A stretch of DNA of 64,000 nt, from contig CP136067.1 of assembly GCA_032622095.1 (NCBI GenBank), forward strand, positions 41,025,549 to 41,089,548. The letters run 5' to 3'. Of the stretch, positions 24,554 through 33,419 are shown one piece after another. Made by a program: the position numbers and the translations under genes. The first letter of the stretch is position 1. The number at the start of each line of letters is the position of its first letter. The stretch comes from Siphonodentalium dalli (taxonomy: Eukaryota; Mollusca; Scaphopoda; Gadilida; Siphonodentaliidae). The notes under the pieces are model-generated. The model was not told where the DNA came from. It was given only the letters and a program-made list of their open reading frames with translations, and searched no databases.

Positions 24554-25858
24554 GTGAATGACATTATACCACTGTCTGCCATTTCACGAATTGGAAAAAG
24601 GGAGCGAGGCGCAAATTTTGATTTAAATTTATTTTGGGCCTCAGCTGGAGTAACACCAACCGTGGATTCTCCTCAAACTAACCTGACTAAACCTCACAAA
24701 GTGGTCATCAATAAGTTGCTTACGCAGCCTTTGATCCCAAATAAACCATTGGGTCTACACGAGACCTGGGATCCGGGTGGAGAGACTATAAATAGAGAAA
24801 CCAAGGATCCTATGGCCCTTTCCCTCACCGGAATGGGGTCAGGTCCTGAACATAAACCATCGGTCCAGTTAGTGAAATTCCAAAAGCACTCCTCGGACGA
24901 TATTAAGCTAGCTCAGAAAGCTGACCCAGATCTCAAACTTATTTTGAATTGGCTAATCAACACGGTGGAACCTCCGGAATGGGATTTACTGATATCTAGC
25001 TCTGCTGCCAAAAATTATTGGTTAAATAAGGAACTTTTTGTTCTCAATAACGATAATGTTTTGTATAGAACCCGCAAGACTGAGCGAAAAGTTATAGTGG
25101 TTCCATATAACATGAAAAAAGAAATATTGGAGTTATGTCACAATGTTCCACTTTCCGGACACCAAGGAATGAGTAGAATGAAAGAGCGGGTCAAGGAAAT
25201 TGGTTATTGGGTTGGGCTAAATAAGGATGTTGAGATCTGGGTGGCAGCCTGCAAGACTTGCAATGTCTGTAAAAAGCATAGCCGGCACCCTCGCGCTCCG
25301 CTACAACAAATTCAAATGGGGGCACCTATGGAACGCGTTCACATGGACTTTTTGGGGCCGTTACCAAGGACTGAACAGGGAAATGAATACGTCCTCCTGA
25401 TCGTTGACTCTTTCACAAAATGGGTGGTATGTATTCCATTACCTTCTCAAACAGCTATTGATACGGCGCGGGCCGCGATAAATGAATTCTTTACTCGATT
25501 TGGTCTTCCATTTGGGATTTTGACAGACCAGGGGCGGAACTTCGAGAGCGATCTTTTTGCGGAAATGTGTAAGGCATTGAATATTGATAAGCTCAGATGC
25601 TCGCCATATAGACCGTCCGCTAATGGCCAATGCGAAAGATATAATAGAACCTTAATGGACGCGGTGCGCTGCTTCGTGGGCAAAAAAAACCAGAAAAGTT
25701 GGGACATTTTCCTTCCTCAAATAGCTGGAGCTTTGCAATCATCGGTTTGTCGGCAAACCGGTTTCATTCCGAATCGTTTGATGTTGGGCAGAGAGGTAGC
25801 CGTCGACATCATGTACCCCACACATTTCCCTCATAAAAAGCATGGAAAATATACCTGA
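24554..25858 (+). pseudogene. Gypsy integrase, core intact
   Basis: An open frame of 434 codons. The zinc-binding N-terminal domain has the H-x-H / C-x2-C pattern (LSGHQGMSRMK, CKTCNVC). The catalytic core has Asp in HMDFLGPL (about 25345), Asp in LTDQGRNFES (about 25526) and Glu in NGQCERYNRTL (about 25634), so the D,D-35-E triad is complete. The first 130 residues or so are a connector to RNase H. The frame shifts at about 25850, where the next segment (25842-) takes over. It would insert the cDNA into the genome. Confidence 0.9.
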
Positions 25859-26384
25859 GCTTGTTTTGGAACTGGAAAATACAATGAGGGTCGCCCATGA
25901 GATTGCTAGAGATAAACTAAAACAGTCTCAGGTCCAAATGAAGAAAAAGTACGATGCCAGGATGTTGTGTAAACCATTTAAGTTGGGAGATATCGTTTAC
26001 CTTCGCGACACAGCAGTTATCAAGGGGGGGGGATAAAAAACTATCGGTGAACTGGAAGGGACCGGGCATAATAATGCAGTTACTTTCTAAGAGCACATTT
26101 AAGGTCAGACTTAAGACCGGTCTAGTAACACTCCATCATGACCGACTTAAGTTGTGCCGAGATGAGGAACTGCCAAAATGGCTACGGGCCGTCATTAAAA
26201 GATGGGAGGAAAGAGCCTCTATTTCCTCTGCAGATATTCTGTACTGCTGGTGTAATAAAACAGACGATGGCAATTTCATGATCCAATGTGACAGCTGCAG
26301 GAATGGTATCATGGGGAGTGCGTTAATGTTACTGCAAAACAAGGACGAGCTCTAAAACAATACTTCTGTCCTGGGTGTAATTAA
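25842..26384 (+). pseudogene. integrase C-terminus with PHD finger
   Basis: The segment 25842-26036 has the helical region before the GPY/F module (KKKYDARMLCKPFKLGDIVYL); after a slip in a run of G's at about 26026-26033 the next frame gives VNWKGPGIIMQLLSKSTFKVR and HHDRLKL, a GPY/F-like module. A PHD finger then starts at about 26244: CWCNKTDDGNFMIQCDSC in one frame and, after a one-base slip near 26310, a His-x2-Cys and FCPGC in the next, which gives the C4HC3 spacing. The stop is at 26382-26384. PHD fingers in host proteins read histone H3 tails, so this domain could steer integration the way chromodomains do in chromoviruses. Confidence 0.75.
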
Positions 26385-26414
26385 TAATGTTCAGCTTCAT
26401 CATACAAAATCTAT

Positions 26415-26427
26415 TCCTAATTTTTAG
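26415..26427 (+). promoter_or_regulatory. splice-acceptor-like sequence before ORF3
   Basis: CCTAATTTTTAG lies directly against the ORF3 ATG at 26428, about 40 bases after the pol stop. A branch-like CTAAT, T tract and AG suit a 3' splice site for a subgenomic mRNA, as used for env-position genes in other LTR elements. No donor can be identified because the 5' leader is missing. Confidence 0.45.
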
Positions 26428-27421
26428 ATGTCAGCAAGGAAGTTAAGAATCGATGAGGGGGACAGGAGGAAACCATCAAGACATAGTGAGTCACTAGATT
26501 TAAATCAATCCCACAGTGATTCTCAGAACACGCTTCGGCAAGTATCTTACGAAGACCCTGTTGAGGTCCACCATTTTATGACTGATCGGCCAGGTAGGAA
26601 GAAACCCAATGACGAAGCTATCGGGAGGCATTTGTCGTATTTGTTCCGTCATACCACAAAAATAAATGAGGAAGGGTATATGGAAGTACAGATTTTACTT
26701 AAGGACCCATTTCTTCATGGGGTGACAAGAGAAGACATCACACGGGTAGTAAATACTAATGAAAAAAACAGATTTGCATTAAGACAATCGAAGAGAGGGT
26801 TAATGGAACTAATGGAGATCAAGGCGTACCAAGCTCACACCAGTTGAGAAACTAGAATTGACCCCCATCCTAACTTGCGAAGAATTGGAACAAGCGGTGC
26901 ATGGAACGTCATTGGAAAATTGGGAGAAAATTAAGGTAGAAGGGCTTAAGACCATGGAGAGTCAGATGATCCACTTCTCCACCCATGAACCGGAAAATAA
27001 AAATGTGGCTAGTGGAATGAGGCCCCTAAGGGAAGTGGCAATATATTTGGATATAGATAAATATTTGCAGGCTGGCTTCAAATTATTTCGATCGGCTAAC
27101 ATTGTAATATTATCTCCAGGGGATGAGGAACATACTATACCACCAGCCTTTTTCAAAGATGTAATTCGAAGAGATGAGGAGAGACTGGGAGAATTATCAT
27201 CAACTCCACAGCCGAGGACAGAAAAGAAGTTTTCCAACCTTAGAAGTTATCGTAAGTGGCGTCTTCGACAACATTTGAAGGAAACCGGATTTAACAAAGA
27301 CAGAAATACTCAATGTTCAATATGCGGGGGGAGGTTTTCTAAGCTTAAACGTCATTTATGTATAAACATGTTCCGGAGTACTTGTGGGAACCAGTTTCTG
27401 AGGAGCAGGCAGAGACGATAA
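26428..27421 (+). pseudogene. ORF3 part 1: RNA 2'-phosphotransferase (Tpt1/KptA-like)
   Basis: After about 65 polar residues, the frame 26428-26847 encodes the N-lobe of a Tpt1/KptA fold: AIGRHLSYLFRHTTKINEEGY (the essential Arg-His pair), VTREDITRVVNTNEKNRFAL (third catalytic Arg). One base out, 26858-27421 gives the C-lobe: ELEQAVHGTSLENWEKIKVEGL (the HGT NAD+ site), MIHFSTHE, EVAIYLDID and FRSANIVILSPGDEE with the fourth Arg. All residues known to matter in the family (Arg-His-Arg-Arg) are present. The family uses NAD+ to remove an internal RNA 2'-phosphate left by tRNA ligation, and some members ADP-ribosylate RNA ends. Length (about 200 residues) matches cellular Tpt1. The single frameshift near 26850 is decay. 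Confidence 0.9.
27314..27369 (+). other. C2H2 zinc finger in ORF3
   Basis: CSICGGRFSKLKRHL gives Cys-x2-Cys, the conserved Phe and Leu and the first His; the second His lies in the next frame at about 27367, after a one-base loss at about 27355. The spacing fits a classical C2H2 finger. It sits directly behind the Tpt1 domain and a basic linker, so it may bind nucleic acid for that enzyme. Confidence 0.7.
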
Positions 27422-27830
27422 GTCAGAAAATGAAAGCGGGGATAAAAACACTAGTCAGCTTCATTCATAAAATTCCCATGGAGACGGTGACTTCACAACA
27501 TTTTACCTCCTTAATTGATCGGATCACTTCTGGTCAAATGATTCCCCCGGGTACCAGCATAACGGGAAACATATATAAATCATACATGGACAGAATTCGT
27601 CGGTCCTCCGATCCATGTTTTCCAAATGACGGAGTTGTGGAATATTGTTTAAAACCAATCAACTCACCAGTTTGTTTGCTATATTGGAGGGTGCTCCATG
27701 TGTTACTACCCATGTTGAATTCTGAGAAATTGGAAGAGTTGAAACGGTGCTGTCGAGATCGAGAAGATGAATTGTCACGGGAGGAACATTGGAACAGGAT
27801 ATATGGGAGAAAACCAGTGAAGTGAGTGCT
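27358..27830 (+). pseudogene. ORF3 part 2: unknown helical region
   Basis: About 155 residues after the zinc finger, open from 27358 to 27825, starting VPEYLWEPVSEEQAETISQ and containing a Pro/Gly-rich loop (SGQMIPPGTSITGNIYKSYM) and a charged C-terminal part (ELKRCCRDREDELSREEHWNR). I recognise no family. It could be a linker or a particle- or partner-binding module between the two enzymes. A one-base shift at about 27815 leads into the motif array. Confidence 0.6.
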
Positions 27831-28075
27831 TCTGTCGTTCGACCCCTCACCGTGTTGGATCAGGAGTGCTCCACCAATGAAGATGTAGAGTCGCCTATGA
27901 TCCTACCGCTAACCGGGTGGGACCAGACTATTGCTACCCAGGAGGTACTGGTGAGTACATAGGACTATGCTATGGTCCGTCCGCTAACCGGGATGGATCA
28001 GAATTCTCAAGTCAAAGAGATGGTGCCTGAAGAGCCCAGCACTTTGACTCGACCCCTCACCGGGTTGAGCCAGTC
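27831..28075 (+). repeat. array of RPLTG-type motifs in ORF3
   Basis: Four copies of a short motif, [RL]PLT[GV]-x2-[DS]Q, lie 64-77 bases apart: near 27838, 27903, 27978 and 28051, giving RPLTVLDQ, LPLTGWDQ, RPLTGMDQ and RPLTGLSQ. The spacers are unrelated and acidic, rich in Ser and Glu. A conserved short motif in disordered spacers is the usual look of a multivalent binding site for a partner protein. A TAG at 27958-27960 interrupts the frame between copies 2 and 3. Confidence 0.8.
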
Positions 28076-29073
28076 TGGGGGCACAGACAGTCAGGATATC
28101 AGTATTGAGTCTACACCAAGGTCTCCACCAGAGGAAGAAATGTTCTTGGAGTCCCAGGGAGAACACCAGACCTGCCCCATGGAGACCGAGAAGTGCGGGG
28201 TTTTGGAGATAGAACTGGAGGATGACAGTTTGAAGGCCTGGGTGGAGTGTGAAGACGCTCTCGCTGATCCTCCCCCAAAGCCACTGCTCAAATTATATGA
28301 CAGTCATTTCCACCGGATCGGATCCTGGAGCGAGCGGACAAGGTCACGGATAGCCTTTGTTGGGACCAATATTTTGAGGGATTTCCGGACGGAAAGGTCC
28401 CATGTAGTATAATCGGTGGGGTTGATGTATTTTGTGATCCGGAGTCTTACCCCTGGACAGTGTATCTTGGTCCGAGGTGGAGAACGGCTATAGGGTTTCA
28501 CCCGAAAAACTTTCGGCAGGCTTCAAACCACACCCTGGAACTTATTAGAGATTATCTGAATCATCGTTCGGTGTGTGCTTTGGGAGAGATTGGCCTGGAT
28601 GATACTTGTCACCTGTCTTCGTTCGGAATACAAGAACGGCTGTTCGTAGACCTCCTGAAATTAAGCATCCCATCATTCTACACATTAGAGGAGCCAGCAG
28701 ATATGGAGATCGAGTGGCAAGGATTGCATTGAAAATCGTTAGGAGAATGGGGCTTTTCATCGAACCACTGCATCTCCATTGTTGCTAACAGCGATCTGAA
28801 GTACTGAAGGAATGGATTGAGTTACCAAATTGTTATTTTGGGTTTACTGGGCTGGTGAAACATTTTGATGAAGAGCAGAAAGAGGCCTTGATGAGTGTTC
28901 CGGACGAAAGGTTGCTGGTAGAGACTGATGGACCGTACTTTGCAGGGCACATGCCATTTTCTAGCCCAAAGAATATAGGCGAAGTAGTGGCTGCTGTGGC
29001 GGAAATAAGGGGTCAAACCCAAGAAGTCATTGGCATGGGAACAGCGAGAAACGCTGAGCTACTATATGGTTAG
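27972..29073 (+). pseudogene. ORF3 part 3: TatD-type metal-dependent nuclease
   Basis: After the motif array and an acidic stretch, a TatD fold begins with DSHFH (the His-x-His metal site, about 28299-28313). In the next frame come AIGFHPKNF and CALGEIGLD (metal-binding Glu), then one frame further PIILHIRG (His) and LHLHC (His), and finally LLVETDGPYF with the late metal Asp. Shifts lie near 28400 and 28660 and an in-frame TAA at 28786-28788. All ligand positions of the family are kept. Cellular TatD proteins (TATDN1-3) are metal-dependent exonucleases or AP endonucleases. The predicted order Tpt1-finger-TatD in one frame is unlike cellular versions. Confidence 0.88.
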
Positions 29074-29230
29074 GACGAAATACGTCCAACTGGTGTCAAC
29101 GAGGAACGGCGACATCTTGTTGAGGGGATTGTACAAAGGGGTATTTATCTACATGTATTTGTTTATAACCACCCAGTCACAGACCAGATGGAATAGCAGA
29201 AGTCCTCACAATGCATTCTGCAAGAACTGG

Positions 29231-29241
29231 AGGGGGAGGAG
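29231..29241 (+). promoter_or_regulatory. polypurine tract
   Basis: AGGGGGAGGAG lies immediately before the LTR start (TGTAGAA at 29242). This is the normal primer for plus-strand DNA synthesis and fixes the left edge of the LTR. Confidence 0.85.
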
Positions 29242-29523
29242 TGTAGAATATTAATGAAATTGCATGAACTATGACCTCTGACCCCTAAGAAACCACGAAC
29301 TGTAACCTCTGATATCTGGGCACTAACTGGCCTGTGATTGGGTAAGAATTGGAAAGACGGGAGCAGAAGGGCGGAGCTTGGAAGAGATGTGCGCTCTCTT
29401 GAATCGGTACCGCCATCGAGAAAGCACGTGAAGGGAAGTATCTAGCTTGGAGTCTTGGAGAGTAGAACAGGTGAGAATATTATATAAAGCTTGTCTTTGC
29501 CTATCACCCCCAAAGATAAGACA
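29242..29523 (+). mobile_element. LTR of the Gypsy element (282 bp)
   Basis: Starts TGTAGAATATT right after the polypurine tract and ends AAGATAAGACA, giving the usual TG...CA ends. A TATA box (TATATAA, 29481-29487) lies near the 3' part and could place the RNA start about 30 bases on, close to 29510, leaving a very short R-U5. No second LTR with this sequence occurs elsewhere in the window. Confidence 0.85.
29481..29487 (+). promoter_or_regulatory. TATA box in the LTR
   Basis: TATATAAAG inside the LTR, 37-43 bases from its 3' end; the best core-promoter candidate for the element. Confidence 0.45.
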
Positions 29524-29524
29524 T

Positions 29525-29577
29525 TGGCGACGAGGATGGGATCCGAACCCACGCGGGGAAACCCCAATGGATTAGCA
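29525..29577 (-). other. copy of the 3' half of tRNA-Ser(GCU), antisense, joined to the LTR
   Basis: Read on the minus strand, these 53 bases give tRNA-Ser from U33 through the GCT anticodon, anticodon stem, long variable arm (GGGGTTTCCCC), T arm and acceptor strand to the CCA end. The first 18 bases on the plus strand (29525-29542, TGGCGACGAGGATGGGAT) are an exact primer-binding-site length. Base 29543 is the only mismatch to the conserved sequence and lies opposite tRNA position 58. The next 34 bases match through position 33. CCA is added after transcription in eukaryotes, so this derives from a mature tRNA. It is not a tRNA gene: the 5' half is absent. Confidence 0.9.
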
Positions 29578-29670
29578 AAATTTATGGAGTGCGCTATATA
29601 AATGGATTAATTATTAATCATTCTTTTCGCACTCTTCATTAATTATTAATCATTCTTTTCGCACTCTTCA
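29578..29670. repeat. LINE/SINE-type tail and 32-bp tandem duplication
   Basis: Directly after the tRNA copy, GCGCTATATAAATGGATTAAT resembles the 3' tails of many marine-invertebrate SINEs and LINEs (GCGCTATATAAAT plus an ATT-rich end). A 32-bp block (29606-29637) is then repeated exactly at 29638-29669. The stop codon of the TRPA-like gene follows at once. Confidence 0.65.
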
Positions 29671-32600
29671 TTAATGGTAGTCCTCCTTCCATTCTATCTT
29701 CTGATTCTTGATAATAGCAGCAAGCATACTTTCCATCTTGCAATTTTGAGCTTGTAAATTTTTCACTAAATGTTTTAACTTCTTCACTTGTTTCTGTGTT
29801 TTATCCAGTCCCTCCGCATTTCTCTCCATCTCGTCCATTTCTGGATCGAGAGCTTTCTCTATGGATTGGGCTGATACTGTGTCTCTGCCCACAGACAGCA
29901 GCTTATTAATAATGTTGAATGACTGATTGGGCCTATCTTCCCTCTTTTTGATAAACCATTTTCTCTTCATAATATCAGGAAGCCGTCTCTCAATATCGAA
30001 TGCCATGTCAACCTGCATAGCCATTCTTTTGAGTTCTGCTTGCTCTTGTACAGCTTTGATGTCATCCACAGCCAAACCGACCAGCAAGTTCATAGTCAAG
30101 ATTGACATGATCACCATGAATATAACAAAGATTATGTAAGTCAGAACTTCATATTGCCCTGTATCGTCGCCATGGAATATGTCTGTAAAATCGAACTCGC
30201 CAATCATCATCACAGTAGTTTTTACTAATGCATACGGTACAGTGCTCATTGGTCCCTGATTACTGAGCAGAACGTGGTATCCAAGACTGAAGGCAATTAT
30301 GAACAAGATGAATACAATGGAGAATTGAAGGAAGGTGGCGAGAATGCTTGTAAACATCACCACGTAAATACCAAGCTTCGGTAACTGCCGGATGAACAGC
30401 AGAATGTTAATACATGCTAGGAATATGGCAACTGAACCCAATTGCCATTGCCACGACTCTCTGATCCAGTTTCCCGCTGACATGCAGAGAAGTCTAGGAC
30501 GACAAGAACTGACGAAATATATACGACCCATTCTATCATGTTCTCATAGGTAATGTATCCCAGCTTAGCCTGATAGAATTGAACCAGGTGTTGTAAGGAG
30601 GATCTGTGCTGAGCATGAATCCAGTTAGGAAAGTCAGGAAGATAGTGTAGATAAGATGTAAATAGTAGGAGAAGAAACCCAACGTATTCCACTTGTACTG
30701 CAGGAGTGAGGAGACCAAGGGGTGGGCTAACAGATCCACTCGGCTGCTGACCACCATTATGTGGAGTGGATGATTATTCTTCAGCATTACACCATCAGTA
30801 GAGTACGCAGTGGCTGATGCTTTCAATTGACTATTTTCATCATAACATGAAACTGCATCGTCTTCCCTCCAATGATCCAATCACAGTAAGTGTCATCCAG
30901 GAACTCATACAGGAATTTATATACATGTATAACCTGGTTATCCTTGCTTTCTGTATTTTTCCCTTTATCTTTATATTCTTCCTTTGTCATGCATTTGTTG
31001 AAAACTTTCTCAGCAACCCTTGACATTTTCCTGATAAGCTTTCGCATTGGTGTCTGTTTATCTGTTGTCCGATCAATCGTTTCTCGTTTCTCAAGGCATC
31101 ATCCCAGTGGTCAGAATTTATGATTGTTAATGCTGTGCTCTCATTCTGGTGTTCTATGGCAAGATCCAAGCAGTTGAGACCTTCTGAGTTACACTTGCCC
31201 ACAGCAGCACCCTTCTCAATAAGTAATGTAACCATGTCATCATGTCCATTCATACTTGCTAAATGAAGTGGCGTCGTATTTGCTTTGTCCGTAGCCTCAA
31301 GAAGAGCACCCTCTTCTATTAACAATTTGGCAGTTTTTGTCCAACCTTCTGATGCAGCAGAGTCAAGTGGTGTCCATAAATTTAAATTTCTTGCAGTAAC
31401 ATCGGCACCACATTCAATGAGAACATTAGCTATTTTGTAATTTCCAAATAAGGCAGCAATATGGAGTGGTGTGTCGGAGTTCATTTCTTCATAATTCACA
31501 GCTCGATTGTCTTTTTCAAGAATGAACTTCACAATGTTTGTTCGTCCAAATTTAGCTGCCAAGTGAAGTGGTGTATTCTCGTCTTCATCTTTACAGTCAA
31601 TGTCCGCTTTTTCATCAAACAATAGCTTAAAGATTTCCAAGTTTCCTTCTTCAGCAGCAACATGCAATGGTTTCTTCTCTTCTTTGTCGCTAACATTGAC
31701 AAGTTTCATAACTGTATCGTTGGATAACAACATCTGCAGAGCTTCATAATTGTTTTCCTCTGTTGCCAGGTAAATACAGGTTTTGTCCTTCTTATCTCTC
31801 ACTGTGAGATCAGCAACCAACTTGATCAGGCACTTAATAGTCTCTATATGACCATAGAGAGCAGCAAGCAGTAAATGGGTGCAATCATCCATATCTCTAC
31901 TTTCAAGCTTTGCTCCACTATCTAGTAGACGTTTTACAACATTAACATGCTTGAAGATGGACGCCTTGTGGAGAGGAGTAGCCTGTTCAGCATTGAGAGC
32001 ATCTATTCTAGAACCATGACCTATCAACAGCTTTACTATCTTATCATCTCCGGTAGCGGCAGCCAAGTGCTGCGGATACTGTTTGTTACTGCATGGTGTG
32101 TTCACGACAGCCTTCCTGCTAACACACATCCTTGCAATTTCTTCATGGCCGTTATCTGCAGCATGGTGAAGACAAATGTAACCATATGAATCTTTAGCTT
32201 CAATCATTTCATTAACCAAACCCATTTTTTATCTCCGAAGTCGAACAGGAACTGGACGATATTTGTGTGTCCCTCGGCACAGGCAAGGTGGAGAGGTGTC
32301 GAATTAGCTGACTTTTCAGCTATTTTTGTGAAGTTTGCACCTTTTTCAAGCAGCATCCTGGCAACTTCTCGATGGTTGTGAATGCAGGCGACATGTAGTG
32401 GTGTCAAATATTGCTCGTCAGGCGCGAACGGTTGGATGTTTCTGTGTGGAGTTGTGCCAATAAATATCACCAGTAAAATGTACCAACAAGTTTCTCCACA
32501 TAATTTTCATCATTTTTTTTCAGAACGTCTTTGTCGGATGAGTGAGAGCAAAACGGAAGCAGCGTCTTCATTACCACGCATTGCAGCAAAATGCAGCGCA

Positions 32601-33044
32601 GTCTGCCCATACTTGTCTCTACCAATGATATCTGCTTTGTTTCCAATCAGGTAGCCTACCACAGTATCAAATACATCTGTTTGCTGTTCATCTGTCTTTT
32701 GCTTCGATTGCTCACGTCTGTATCTAGCAGCAAAATGTAAAGGGGTTTCACCATCCTTTCCTTTGGCATCAACATCTGCTTCGTAATCTAAAAGTATCTT
32801 AACAATTTCGAGGTTATCGCGTCGAGCAGCATAGTGAAGGGGAGACAAGCCATCGCCGTCAGGACTGTTGATTTTATCCTTCACTGAATTTGGTTTCTTC
32901 TTCTTCAAATAATCCAAAATATCCTGAAGACGACTAGCATCGCCTGCTCTTGCACACTGATGGGGTGGGGTGTAAGGTTAGATTCCGTCTTCTTTTCAAG
33001 TAGTTCAAATTTCTCTGTTGGAACAAACCCACCCTCATCCTTAA

Positions 33045-33276
33045 CCCTTTGAGTGCCAGGGGCCGATATTATCGGCCCTAAACCTACACAATAAGTATGT
33101 TAAAGAATATAATAAAATATATTAAAATTGTAAATAATTGTGAGAAAAAAAAATGGTTAAGCCAATGCATTCTCTTATATATGCGAGGCGACCTATGGTC
33201 GACTCGCATATATAAGAGAATGCATTGGCACAGGGTATATGGGTTGATATAAAAATCGGACCTGGCACTCAAAGGG
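33045..33276. mobile_element. piggyBac-type MITE in the TRPA-like coding sequence
   Basis: Ends CCCTTTGAGTGCCAGG and its complement, flanked by TTAA at 33041-33044 and 33277-33280. Removing the element and one TTAA leaves the channel frame open on both sides, so it landed in a coding exon. Inside lies a complete 67-nt hairpin module (33162-33228), so one repeat family is nested in another. No transposase. Confidence 0.85.
33162..33228. repeat. 67-nt perfect-hairpin module, copy 3
   Basis: Same palindrome as at 5131, in the opposite orientation of its central asymmetric bases; followed by CACAGGG. It lies inside the piggyBac-type MITE. Confidence 0.9.
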
Positions 33277-33419
33277 TTAACAACAGGCTTCAGTGAAAAA
33301 GAAAATTGTGTGACTAAGTCAGAATCAGGTGTAAATGGCCGAAATGACTTAGACCCATAATTGGAATCTGTTGAATCGGTTGAAGCCATGTCGAGGGGAT
33401 ATGGTGATGCGGAGGCCAT

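Larger units (their letters stand above)
21024..29577 (+). mobile_element. Ty3/Gypsy retrotransposon with Tpt1-TatD accessory ORF, 5'-truncated, ending in a tRNA copy
   Basis: Order of domains: gag, aspartic protease, a repeated linker, reverse transcriptase, RNase H, integrase with HHCC finger and GPY/F-like module, PHD finger, then a third ORF with a Tpt1/KptA domain, C2H2 finger, RPLTG motif array and TatD nuclease, then polypurine tract, one LTR and 53 bases complementary to tRNA-Ser. No 5' LTR is present. All frames are broken by scattered frameshifts and nonsense changes, so this copy is dead, but its domain motifs are well kept. It lies convergent to and directly downstream of the TRPA-like gene. 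Confidence 0.9.
29671..33419 (-). pseudogene. TRPA1-like cation channel, broken, apparently intronless
   Basis: Reading right to left: N-terminus from 33419 (MASASPYPLDMASTDS), an ankyrin-repeat domain with well over ten repeats (32917-31100; typical TPLHLAAKFGRTNIVKFIL), linker MRKLIRKMSRVAEKVFNKC, S1 at about 30680-30600 (FFSYYLHLIYTIFLTFLTGF), S2-S5, pore and filter region (about 30270-30180, VKTTVMMIGEFDF), S6 and a C-terminal coiled coil (VKKLKHLVKNLQAQN) ending at 29671. The protein is kept well but the frame changes near 32960, 32490, 32225 (A6 run), 31075, 30850, 30570 and 30490, and a MITE interrupts codon 46. About 32470-32520 has no ankyrin coding in any frame. No convincing introns are seen, which suggests a retrocopy; uncorrected indels in the assembly are the alternative. 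Confidence 0.85.

Noticed and set aside
29525-29577. tRNA-Ser gene
   Set aside because: The 5' half, including the D arm and A box, is missing, and the encoded CCA shows it was copied from a mature tRNA.
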